Source of the DNA: Coprousia sp963931435
GTDB lineage: Bacteria > Actinomycetota > Coriobacteriia > Coriobacteriales > Coriobacteriaceae
DNA: 64,000 nt
Assembly (NCBI GenBank): GCA_963931435.1
Contig: OZ007012.1
Coordinates: forward strand, 1,922,001 to 1,986,000
Direction: 5' to 3'
Shown here: positions 25,159 to 33,371 of the stretch, piece by piece
Layout of the letters: each line of letters opens with the position of its first letter
How positions within the stretch are numbered: position 1 is the first letter of the stretch
Notes under the pieces: generated by a model
The model's database searches: none
Told to the model about the DNA's origin: nothing
What the model saw: the letters and a program-made list of their open reading frames with translations, nothing else
Program-made: the position numbers and the translations under genes

Positions 25159-28100
25159 ATGGCACACGACGAAACGCGTCCCACCCGATCCACTCCGCAC
25201 GCACGCTCCGCGTTCGCGAAGGATGTCTTGCGCACCATCTCGCACAGCAAGAAGCGCTTCGTCTCCATCGCCATTATCTGCGCGCTCGGCGTCACCATGC
25301 TCACCGGCTTGGCGGTTGCCTGCATCGACCTGCGCGAATCTGCTGACGAGCTCTTCGACGAGCAGCATCTGTTCGACATCAGCGTCCAATCCACCTTGGG
25401 TCTTACCGACAACGACGTACGCGAGCTGGCGTCTATCGAAGGCGTTGCTTCGGCAGAAGGAACCTGGGAAGAAAGCACCTACACGCGGGTAAACGGCCAC
25501 CGTGCCTCGGTCGATGTCAAGGCGCTCTCCGCCACCGGCATCAACGCCCCCTATGTGCTCGAGGGAACGCTCCCGCAAAGCGCCGATGAAGTCGCCGTTA
25601 CCGCGCAGTACCTCAAGGATTCCGGCAAATCTATCGGCGATACCCTCACCATAGAAGATGTGGCGAATGAGGACGATGCGAGCGATAGCGCGATCGCCGA
25701 TATCGATACCGCCGGAACATCGACCGAGATCTTCACGCGACGTACCTACACCATCACGGCCTCGGCCATCGATCCCACCAACATCACCGCACCCGAAGGC
25801 CCCGTGGCGTTTCGCGCGAGCACATCGGCCGATTACGCGTTCTTCGTCACCGATGATGCCGTGATTGACCAAAGCGTCTTTACCGCCATCTACCTGAAGG
25901 TAGAAGGCACCGATGAGCTCATGACCTATTCGGACGCCTACAGCGATGCCGTCGATGAGGTTGTCGCCCGCATCGACAAGATAACCCCGCAGCGCGAGCG
26001 CGCCCGCGCCGAAGAGATAAAAGCCGACGCGAACGCCCAGATCGATGACGCCGAGGCCGAAGCCGAGCAAGAGCTCTCCGACGCCGAGCAAGAACTCGAC
26101 AACGCCCAGGCGGAGCTCGACGAGGGACGCGCCGAGGTGGCAGACGGGCAGCGAGAGCTCAACGACCAGCGCGCCGACGCCCTCGCACAGCTCGACGATG
26201 CCCAGGCAACGATCGACGCTGCGTGGGCCGAGATCGTCCAAGGCGAGGAAGAGGCACAAAGCGGTTTGGCTGGCATTAGCGAGGGACGTGCGCTCCTAGA
26301 TCAGCAAGCCCAACAGCTTGATACCGTAGAATCAGGCAAGCAGCAAGCAGAAGATGGGGTTGCCCTCGCTCAGAGCTATTATGATGCCGCCCAGCAGCTA
26401 GGACAGGAAACCGTTGCTCTCTTTGGCTCCGAAGCGGTTAGCGCTGCATGGAATGATCTTGCCTCATGGACAGGGACCGAAGAGCCCGTTGCGCTCCAGC
26501 AAGCGTTCGTCGATGCCGCCTGCGCGCGCTCAAACGACATCGCCTTGCAGTATGAGGATATGAAACAGCAGCCCGGCATCAGCGATCTTCTGGACCAGCG
26601 CAACACCATAACCGCGAGAATCGAGCAGATAGATGGGCGACTCACGGCAATTTCCGATCGCACGGCGGAAATTGAAGCGCGCCTTGTGGAAATCGACACG
26701 GCGCTTACAAGCCCCACGATCGATGACAGCGAAAAGCAGGCTCTCGAATCGGAATCGCAACAGCTCTCCCAAGAGCAAACTGAACTGTCAAACGAGCAAT
26801 CTGCTCTCGCAGCTGAACGGGGACAATTAGACGCAACGCTCGCGGCGCTCAATGCCCAGTTGGCCGATTTTGACAGCCTTGCCGCACTTGCAGAAGCATT
26901 GTCTCAATTGACCGCAGGGGAGACGAGCAAGATCTCCCAACTCGCCAGCGGGATGGGACGGGCAACTATGGGCCTTGCACAGGCGCAACAAGGCCTTGCC
27001 CTTGCCAATCGATATTACGAGCTGATCGGTGGTGCCGAAGGTGTCGCAGCCGCACGACAGAAAATCTCTGCCGCCCGCGCAGAGCTCGATGCCCTTGAAA
27101 CTACCATCAACGACAATTTGGCCAAACTGCCTAGCGCAAAAAGCGACCTGGTTGTAGGACAGGCGGAGCTTGATGCGCAGCGCGCTGACGCGCTTGCTCA
27201 ACTTGAAGATGCGCAGCGCCAGCTGGACGATGCGCTCGCCGAGATTGCCGACGGGCAAGCCGAGCTCGACGAAGGACGCGCCACCTTCGAGCAGGAGCGT
27301 GATGATGCCTACGCGCAGATCGCCGACGCTCGTGCCGAGGTCGACGATATCGGAAACGCCACGTGGTACGTGCAGGATCGCTCCAACCTGGGAGGATACG
27401 CCAGCGTCGATTCCGATACCGGTTCCATCGATGCTATCGCGCGCGTCATCCCGGTCATCTTCTTCATCGTTGCCGTGCTGGTGAGCCTCACCACCGCAAC
27501 GCGCATGGTTGAAGAGGAGCGCACACTCATCGGCCTGTACAAGGCGCTTGGCTACTCGCGCGCACGCATCCTCTCCAAGTACCTGATCTACACGCTTTCT
27601 GCCGCCCTTATCGGCGGAATCATCGGAGACCTGCTGGGCTTCATCGCGTTGCCGATGTTCCTGTTCACCATCTTCAACGTCATGTATCAGCTCCCCATCC
27701 TATCGCTGCATTTCAACGCGTTCTACGCGTTTGGAAGCATCGCGCTTTTTGTGCTTGGCATCGTTGGCGCCACCTTCCTCACGTGCCGCGCCGATCTCAA
27801 AGAGACGCCCGCCGCGCTCATGCGCCCCAAAGCACCCCGCGCTGGATCCCGCATCTTCCTTGAGCACATCGGCCCTCTGTGGCATCGCATGGGCTTCCTC
27901 AACAAGGTCACGGCGCGCAACCTCTTCCGCTACAAGCGCCGGCTCCTTATGACCGTCTTTGGCATCATGGGCTGCACCGCCCTTCTTATCTGCGGATTCG
28001 CCATCAAAGACACCGTCGCCTCGTTCTCGCCGCGCCAGTATGGCATCACCGGCACCGATGTCGAGAACGCCCAGCAAACCGATACAGGCGTTTACCGCTA

Positions 28101-29055
28101 CGGACTCATGGCGGTCGCCAACACGGACGACTATGATCAGGCGCAGTCCCTGCTCGAGAACGAGCCTCTGGTACGCGACATGCTGCCGGTCTACCTTGAC
28201 ACCGTCACCGTGCAAAACGGCGACGCCAAAAAGGACATGCAGCTCATCGTGGTGCCGGAGGGGCTGTCCATCGCAGACTACGTCAATCTGGTCAGCCCCG
28301 ATGGCTCCACCGTCGAGCTGCCCGGTTCTGGCGTGGTGATCACCAACAACGCCGCCACGGTTCTCGGCTTCTCGGCCGGCGACGTCATCGAACTCAAGGA
28401 CTCCTCCCTCAACCAGGCGGGCGCATACGTCGATGCCATCGCGACCAACTATCTGGGCAACGCGGTCTTTTGCACGCAGAGCGCCTATGAGGAGCTGCTC
28501 GGCGCACTCGAGCCGAATGGATTCCTCGTCCATCTTGATGGCACCGCGGCAGAGCAGATCGAGCTGACCGACCGTCTCTCTACCGAGGACGTTTTCCTCT
28601 CCGTTACCGGTACCGAGCAGCTGGCGCTCGACTTCTCCGAAAGCTTTACGCTCATTAACTCAGTGGTTTACGTGGTAATTCTCTTGGCAGCCGGCCTTGC
28701 GTTCGTGGTGCTGTTCACGCTCTCCACCGTCAACATCGCCGAGCGCGAGCGCGAGGTCGCCACCATCAAGGTGCTCGGATTCCGCCAAGGCGAGGTGCGG
28801 CGCTACATCAACAAGGAAACGCTGGTGCTCACCGCGATGGGCATCGCGTTGGGGATCCCCGTCGGCTGGGCGCTGGGCAAGAGCTTCGAGTTCATTCTCA
28901 AGATGCCCGACATCAACTTCGCCGTGGTGATCGAGCCGATCAGCTTTGTTATCTCCGCTGCGCTCACCATCGTGTTCGCGCTGGTGGTCAACCTCATCAC
29001 CAACCGTATGCTCGATCGGGTCAATATGGTCGAAGCGCTGAAGAGCGCCGAGTAA
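25159..29055 (+). CDS. FtsX-like permease with very long extracellular coiled coil
   Basis: A 1298-residue membrane protein. TM1 is about residues 36-56, followed by an extracellular domain up to about 270, then a Glu/Ala/Gln-rich coiled coil about 275-730, then an FtsX domain with three spans (about 760-895), a second MacB-type extracellular portion and a final FtsX domain (about 1175-1295). It forms a pair with the preceding ATPase. The coiled coil contains two similar blocks (ELDEGR...DALAQL near its start and QADALAQLEDAQ...ELDEGR near its end) around a lower-GC middle, which looks like an expansion. Such proteins are thought to act at the cell envelope; the substrate is unknown. Confidence 0.88.
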   Translation: MAHDETRPTRSTPHARSAFAKDVLRTISHSKKRFVSIAIICALGVTMLTGLAVACIDLRESADELFDEQHLFDISVQSTLGLTDNDVRELASIEGVASAEGTWEESTYTRVNGHRASVDVKALSATGINAPYVLEGTLPQSADEVAVTAQYLKDSGKSIGDTLTIEDVANEDDASDSAIADIDTAGTSTEIFTRRTYTITASAIDPTNITAPEGPVAFRASTSADYAFFVTDDAVIDQSVFTAIYLKVEGTDELMTYSDAYSDAVDEVVARIDKITPQRERARAEEIKADANAQIDDAEAEAEQELSDAEQELDNAQAELDEGRAEVADGQRELNDQRADALAQLDDAQATIDAAWAEIVQGEEEAQSGLAGISEGRALLDQQAQQLDTVESGKQQAEDGVALAQSYYDAAQQLGQETVALFGSEAVSAAWNDLASWTGTEEPVALQQAFVDAACARSNDIALQYEDMKQQPGISDLLDQRNTITARIEQIDGRLTAISDRTAEIEARLVEIDTALTSPTIDDSEKQALESESQQLSQEQTELSNEQSALAAERGQLDATLAALNAQLADFDSLAALAEALSQLTAGETSKISQLASGMGRATMGLAQAQQGLALANRYYELIGGAEGVAAARQKISAARAELDALETTINDNLAKLPSAKSDLVVGQAELDAQRADALAQLEDAQRQLDDALAEIADGQAELDEGRATFEQERDDAYAQIADARAEVDDIGNATWYVQDRSNLGGYASVDSDTGSIDAIARVIPVIFFIVAVLVSLTTATRMVEEERTLIGLYKALGYSRARILSKYLIYTLSAALIGGIIGDLLGFIALPMFLFTIFNVMYQLPILSLHFNAFYAFGSIALFVLGIVGATFLTCRADLKETPAALMRPKAPRAGSRIFLEHIGPLWHRMGFLNKVTARNLFRYKRRLLMTVFGIMGCTALLICGFAIKDTVASFSPRQYGITGTDVENAQQTDTGVYRYGLMAVANTDDYDQAQSLLENEPLVRDMLPVYLDTVTVQNGDAKKDMQLIVVPEGLSIADYVNLVSPDGSTVELPGSGVVITNNAATVLGFSAGDVIELKDSSLNQAGAYVDAIATNYLGNAVFCTQSAYEELLGALEPNGFLVHLDGTAAEQIELTDRLSTEDVFLSVTGTEQLALDFSESFTLINSVVYVVILLAAGLAFVVLFTLSTVNIAEREREVATIKVLGFRQGEVRRYINKETLVLTAMGIALGIPVGWALGKSFEFILKMPDINFAVVIEPISFVISAALTIVFALVVNLITNRMLDRVNMVEALKSAE

Positions 29056-29084
29056 GGAGGCCCTTGCACGCGCGCTGGGCACAA

Positions 29085-29250
29085 AAAGAGGCTCGAATGT
29101 AAGGTTTTGCTCTGGCAGACCAACGGTAGCAGGCTTTCGGTTACGGCGATCCTGCGCAAATGGTCTTGCTGGAAAGACTGTAGCGGTGCGTTCGAGGAAA
29201 AACCTCGCATTCGAAGCCATTTTTGAACGAAGCGCCCCCGGATGTCCCCA
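29085..29250. repeat. Possible dispersed intergenic element downstream of FtsX gene
   Basis: This stretch after the FtsX gene has no plausible gene but includes a CGAGG/CCTCG hairpin with an A5 loop (29185-29199) flanked by TTCGA and TCGAA (29183-29212), and a lower GC content than neighbours. It looks like a dispersed non-coding element or degraded insertion. It was judged by composition and structure only, and the element was not seen elsewhere in this window. Confidence 0.25.
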
Positions 29251-29259
29251 TTACAGTTT

Positions 29260-29287
29260 GAGCCGTCCCGGAGGGCGGCTCTTTTTT
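29260..29287 (+). terminator. Rho-independent terminator of the ABC/FtsX operon
   Basis: GAGCCGTCC pairs with GGGCGGCTC (one G-U) around a short loop and is followed by six T residues. It lies 205 bp after the FtsX stop and immediately before the IS110 noncoding region. It may equally belong to the element's left end. Confidence 0.75.
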
Positions 29288-30785
29288 CATTCCCCGATCT
29301 GGGAAATACCATGGTGCCAGGCCCCTCGGGGCCGCCGGCCCACCGCCCCGGATGGCCCTTTTTCCCTGCCCCGCGAGGGCCCGGGGGGTGCTGCCACCGG
29401 GGCGGAGAGGCCGCGGGAGACGACTGATAGAGAGATGCCGGGCGCGCGGCGCCACGGCCGGGTAATGTGGCTGTCGACCCCGCGGCGGAGTCGGACCGGC
29501 CGACCTGATTGGAGGATACACCATGGGAAGGCGCAAGAAGAAGGTCCCCGCCGCCGTGGTCGGCTTCGACGTCGGCAAGTCGTTCCACTGGGCCTTCGGC
29601 GTCGGCGCCGGCGGCGAGGCCGTCCTCAGCGAGCGGGTCGACAACCGGCCCGCGGCGATCGACCGCGTGCTCGCCGAGGCGGGCGCCGGCGCCCTCGTCG
29701 TCGTCGACCAGCGGCGCAACATCGGCGCGCTCGTGCTCTCCAGGGCGCGCGGCGCGGGGATGCGCGTCGCCTACCTGCCCGGGAAGGCGGAGAAGCAGGC
29801 CCGCGAGATGTTCCCGGCGACGGCCAAGACGGACGAGCTGGACGCGGAGGTGATCGCGCGGACGGCGCTCGGGATGCCCTGGACGCTGCGCGAGGTCCCC
29901 GAGGAGGACGAGCGGAGGGCGTCCCTCAGGATGCTCTCGTCGCAGCGCTCGTTCTGCATAAAGGGGCGCACCGAGTCGCTCAACCGGCTCCGGGCCGTGC
30001 TCCTCGAGGCCGACCCCGCCCTCGAGGCGGCGCTCGACCCGTCCAGGCGCTGGCAGCTCGAGGTGCTCGCCGCCCTCGGGTCGGCGCACGGCTGCGCGGC
30101 CGCGGGCGAGGAGCGCTACCGGCGGCTCGCCGGCGCGCGCGGCGGCAGGGAGGACACGCTCTGGGAGGCGCTCTCCGCCTCTGCTGCGTCGCGCCCGGAG
30201 GTCCGCGCCGAGGGGGCGCTCGTCTCCATGCTCGCGGGCCAGGTCCTCGCCCGCGACGCCGAGGTCGACGCCCTCGACGCGGCCATCGGGGAGCTGCTCG
30301 AGGGCGACGCGACCTACGAGGCCCTGCTCACGGTGCCCGGCGTCGGCCCCAGGACCGCCGCGGCGCTCGTGACCTCGGTCGACGTGGCGATGTTCCGCAG
30401 CCACGACGAGCTCGCCAGCTACTGCGGCATCGCGCCCGCCGACAGCCAGTCGGGCACGAGCGCAAGGTCGACGAGGCCGAAGCGGGGCGGGAGCAAGCCC
30501 CTCAAGAACCTGCTGATATTCTCGTGCAACTCCCTCATCGGGACGAAGAACGAGTTCGGCAGGTACTACGACGAGTGCCGGGGGCGCGGCATGCGGCACA
30601 ACAAGGCGCTCAAGGCGGTCGCCCGCAAGCGCCTGAAGGTGATCTACGCCATCATGCGCGACCGGGTCCCCTACCGGGCGGCCTAGGCCCTCTCAAGACC
30701 ATATGGGAGAGCGCCCGCCCCGCCGGGCGCGCCGCGGCATGCCGAGATTCCCTCGAGGGATTGACAAAACCATAGAGACACCCCC
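29288..30785 (+). mobile_element. IS110-family insertion sequence (boundaries approximate)
   Basis: A single DEDD recombinase gene is flanked by a long 5' noncoding arm (about 230 bp, very GC-rich with GGCCCCTCGGGGCC and other stems) and a short 3' arm ending near TTGACAAAACC. No terminal inverted repeats are seen, as expected for the IS110 subgroup. In this subgroup the long 5' arm encodes a bridge RNA that selects target and donor. The exact ends could not be fixed. Confidence 0.7.
29523..30686 (+). CDS. IS110-family DEDD transposase
   Basis: A 387-residue recombinase. The N-terminal RuvC-like DEDD domain shows GFDVGKSFHW (Asp16) and KTDELDAEVIA; the C-terminal Transposase_20 domain contains LLTVPGVGPRTAAAL and CGIAPADSQSGTSARS, the latter including the serine region typical of the family. 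ATG 29523 is preceded by GGAGG. The protein works as a tetramer guided by the element's bridge RNA. It is intact, so the copy may be active. Confidence 0.95.
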   Translation: MGRRKKKVPAAVVGFDVGKSFHWAFGVGAGGEAVLSERVDNRPAAIDRVLAEAGAGALVVVDQRRNIGALVLSRARGAGMRVAYLPGKAEKQAREMFPATAKTDELDAEVIARTALGMPWTLREVPEEDERRASLRMLSSQRSFCIKGRTESLNRLRAVLLEADPALEAALDPSRRWQLEVLAALGSAHGCAAAGEERYRRLAGARGGREDTLWEALSASAASRPEVRAEGALVSMLAGQVLARDAEVDALDAAIGELLEGDATYEALLTVPGVGPRTAAALVTSVDVAMFRSHDELASYCGIAPADSQSGTSARSTRPKRGGSKPLKNLLIFSCNSLIGTKNEFGRYYDECRGRGMRHNKALKAVARKRLKVIYAIMRDRVPYRAA

Positions 30786-30820
30786 CGGGAGCGCTTCTTG
30801 CTATCCTGTGGCTCAAGGTG

Positions 30821-31744
30821 TTACGGAAGATCGTTGCCTGCAGCCAGATACAGCTGCCACCACTCCTCGCGCGTCAGATCGATATCCGCACCCGCGCATG
30901 CCGCGCGGATGTGCTCCGGCGAGGTAGATCCGCAAATCACCTGAATATGAGCGGGATGCCGCAAGATCCAAGCGGTCGCAATCGCCGTGGGCGTGGTCTC
31001 GTGAGCCAGGGCGATCTCGTCGAGCTTCGCGTTGAGCTCACCAAACGCATCGTTTCCCATGAAGCAGCCCTCGAAGATACCGAACTGATAGGGGCTCCAC
31101 GCCTGCACGGTCATACGACGCAGGCGGGCATGCTCGATCACACCCGAACCGCGCTCGCATGCCGCATCATCAGGCATGTTGACATGCAGGCCGCTGCTGA
31201 TGGCTTGGGCATGTCCCAGGCCAAACTGCAGCTGATTCACCTCGATGCGCTGGTTCAGAGCGTCCTGCAGCATCTCGACCTGCCAGGGACCCATGTTGCT
31301 CACGCCAACGTGAAGCGCCTTATCCGAAGAAACCATCTCGTCGATCGTCGCAGCGAACTCATCGAGATCAACCAGAGGATCGGGCCGATGCAGCAGGAAG
31401 AAGTCGACGTAATCGACACCGAGCGCGGCGAGCTCACCGTCCAGGGCGGCCATGAGGTGCTCGCGCGAGAAGTCGTAGCACACTCCGGAACGGATGCCGC
31501 CTTTTGTCTGGATCACGATGCTTTCGCGCGCGACGTTGAGATCACGCAGCGCCTGCCCCAGCATCTGCGAGCTCTTGCCAGCACCGTAGATATCAGCCGA
31601 ATCGAAGAAGTTCACACCGCACTCCAGCGCCGTGCGCACCGATTCGTTCACATCCTCCTGCGTCTTGCCCCACGCAAAGCGCATCACGCCCAGCGCCACG
31701 CGCGAGGCCTCGACCCCCGACTGACCGATCGCTTGCGTCCTCAT
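30821..31744 (-). CDS. Aldo/keto reductase
   Basis: A 307-residue NADPH-dependent TIM-barrel oxidoreductase. Motifs: LGVMRFAWGKT near the start, FFDSADIYGAGKSSQMLG (the catalytic Asp and Tyr), IQTKGGIRS (Lys), YVDFFLLHRPDPL (His), and VICGSTSPEHI (cofactor). ATG 31744 follows GAGAGGAG. It is close to the YdhF-like aldo/keto reductases (AKR11-type group). Substrate is unknown; it is transcribed alone beside the IS110 element. Confidence 0.9.
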   Translation of the reverse strand: MRTQAIGQSGVEASRVALGVMRFAWGKTQEDVNESVRTALECGVNFFDSADIYGAGKSSQMLGQALRDLNVARESIVIQTKGGIRSGVCYDFSREHLMAALDGELAALGVDYVDFFLLHRPDPLVDLDEFAATIDEMVSSDKALHVGVSNMGPWQVEMLQDALNQRIEVNQLQFGLGHAQAISSGLHVNMPDDAACERGSGVIEHARLRRMTVQAWSPYQFGIFEGCFMGNDAFGELNAKLDEIALAHETTPTAIATAWILRHPAHIQVICGSTSPEHIRAACAGADIDLTREEWWQLYLAAGNDLP

Positions 31745-31812
31745 GCCGCTCCTCTCGTCCGGCGCGTCCACGCAGACGCGCACCGCCTACGAGCGGCATT
31801 GTCTCACAGAAC

Positions 31813-31840
31813 GGGGCGCCGGCGGCACCACCGACGCCCC
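31813..31840 (-). terminator. GC-rich hairpin between asd and the aldo/keto reductase gene
   Basis: GGGGCG pairs with CGCCCC, extended past one mismatch by CGG/CCG, about 50 bp downstream of the asd stop on the minus strand. No U-run is present, so it is a moderate terminator candidate. Confidence 0.4.
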
Positions 31841-31891
31841 GCGCGCCATCCGATTCTGCACCGCCCGTGGGCGAGCAGGTTTTCTGATGTC

Positions 31892-32917
31892 CTACGCCGT
31901 AAGCAGCTTCGCTATCTGAACGGCATTGGTGGCAGCGCCCTTGCGAATCTGGTCGCCGCAGCACCAGAAGGTAACCCCGCGTGAGACATCGGGGTTGGAG
32001 ATATCGCGGCGCAGGCGGCCAACCCAGATAAGATCCTGGTCGGAGGTATCGATGGGCATCGGGAAGCGCTCATGCGCGCTCTCCGCAGCGCGATCGTCCA
32101 CCAGCTTCACGCCGGGGGCAGAAGCCAGCGCCGCACGCGCCTCGTCGAGCGAGATGGGGCGTTCGAACTCCAGCGTGATGCTTTCGGAATGCGAGCGCAA
32201 AACGGGCACGCGCACGCAGGTGCAGCACACGGCAAGCTCGGGAAGGTGCATGATCTTGCGGCCCTCGTTTTGCAGCTTCATCTCCTCGGAGGTGTACCCC
32301 TCCTCGTTGAAGCCACCGATCTGCGGGATGAGGTTGCTCACAAGCTGGGCGGCGAAGGCTCGGGGCTCGGGTATCTCCTCGCCTCGTCCCAGTGCGGCGA
32401 TCTGCGCCTCAAGCTCAGCCATACCAGGCGCGCCGGCACCCGACGCCGCTTGGTACGTCGACACGATCATGCGCTTCACGCCCGCCAGCTGGTGCAGCGG
32501 CCAGGTGGGCACCAGCGCGATGATGGTCGCGCAATTGGGGTTGGCGATGATGCCCTGGTGCCACGAGACATCGGCAGCGTTGATCTCGGGGATAACGAGG
32601 GGCACCTGGGGATCCATGCGGAACGCGTGGGAATTATCGACCACCACGGCGCCCGCGTCGACCGCTGCCGGCAGGAGCGCCTTGGCGATGGCGTCATCTG
32701 CGGCGCCCAGCACGATATCGCATCCAGCAAAGACCTTCGGCGTCGCCTCCTCGATCACGATATCCTCGTCGCGGAAACGCATGGTCTTTCCCGCGCTGCG
32801 CGCGCTGGCAAATAGACGCAGGCTCTTGATGGGAAAATCCTGCTCATCCAGGCACTGGAGCATCTGCGTGCCCACTGCGCCCGTTGCACCCAGGATTCCA
32901 ACCGTGTACTCCTTCAT
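31892..32917 (-). CDS. asd: Aspartate-semialdehyde dehydrogenase
   Basis: A 341-residue enzyme that reduces aspartyl phosphate to aspartate semialdehyde with NADPH, the branch point to lysine/diaminopimelate, threonine and methionine. NADP motif GATGAVGTQML, catalytic Cys in NPNCAT, and the conserved VSTYQAASGAG and VPVLRSHSE regions are present. It is transcribed on the minus strand, upstream of the aldo/keto reductase, and separated from lysC by a 450-bp structured region. Confidence 0.95.
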   Translation of the reverse strand: MKEYTVGILGATGAVGTQMLQCLDEQDFPIKSLRLFASARSAGKTMRFRDEDIVIEEATPKVFAGCDIVLGAADDAIAKALLPAAVDAGAVVVDNSHAFRMDPQVPLVIPEINAADVSWHQGIIANPNCATIIALVPTWPLHQLAGVKRMIVSTYQAASGAGAPGMAELEAQIAALGRGEEIPEPRAFAAQLVSNLIPQIGGFNEEGYTSEEMKLQNEGRKIMHLPELAVCCTCVRVPVLRSHSESITLEFERPISLDEARAALASAPGVKLVDDRAAESAHERFPMPIDTSDQDLIWVGRLRRDISNPDVSRGVTFWCCGDQIRKGAATNAVQIAKLLTA

Positions 32918-33089
32918 GGCGAGTCGACCTCCCCCTCGTCAGCTATCAGCAGTTTGTCGAGTGTACCGCGCCCGTGTTTCCAACATGAGAACAGATGATC
33001 AGCGTCCACGATTCCGCTGCGTCACAAGGATGCGCGCAGACACCAGACGATCCATGCCGGCCCCGCGCCGCGCTGGTGGCACGGGAGCC

Positions 33090-33113
33090 AAAAACGATTC
33101 CAAAAACGATTCC
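33090..33113. repeat. Tandem 12-bp repeat
   Basis: AAAAACGATTCC occurs twice head to tail (33090-33101, 33102-33113), immediately before a long hairpin. Part of the repeat-rich asd-lysC intergenic region. Confidence 0.7.
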
Positions 33114-33175
33114 GCGTGCACATCTGCCACTTTTGACCCGTCTTAACGTGGTAAAAGTGGCAGATGCGCACGCGG
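33112..33175. other. Long 23-bp intergenic hairpin between asd and lysC
   Basis: Positions 33112-33134 pair with 33153-33175 with one mismatch (A33120) and a terminal T-G pair around an 18-nt loop. The core arm is ATCTGCCACTTTT. It is far longer than a terminator. It could be a mobile palindromic element, a double-strand processing site, or part of a noncoding RNA. No similar copy was noticed elsewhere in the window. Confidence 0.6.
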
Positions 33176-33231
33176 GAAAGGGTACCGACTCAACGGAACA
33201 CCGAATCAGGAGGACGTGGCAGCGAGACACG

Positions 33232-33309
33232 GCGACGAGATGCGCTGGCGGGGCGCAATGGCGAGCTGCAGCGACGAGATGCGCTGGCGGAGCGCGGCAA
33301 TGCGCCACG
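33232..33309. repeat. 39-bp direct repeat, two copies
   Basis: A block beginning GCGACGAGATGCGCTGGCGG recurs after 39 bp (33232 and 33271); 25 of the first 26 bases match before the copies diverge. It lies downstream of lysC on its strand. It may be a replication-slippage duplication. Confidence 0.6.
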
Positions 33310-33371
33310 GTGTTACGCTGCGCCACCCGTTGCGGACAGCTCGTCACGCGTTGCGCGCGCTGCACCGCGTG

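Noticed and set aside
29056..29260. Possible tRNA because of a GTTCGA-like segment
   Set aside because: No cloverleaf with acceptor, D and anticodon arms could be drawn. No tRNA or rRNA was recognised in the window.
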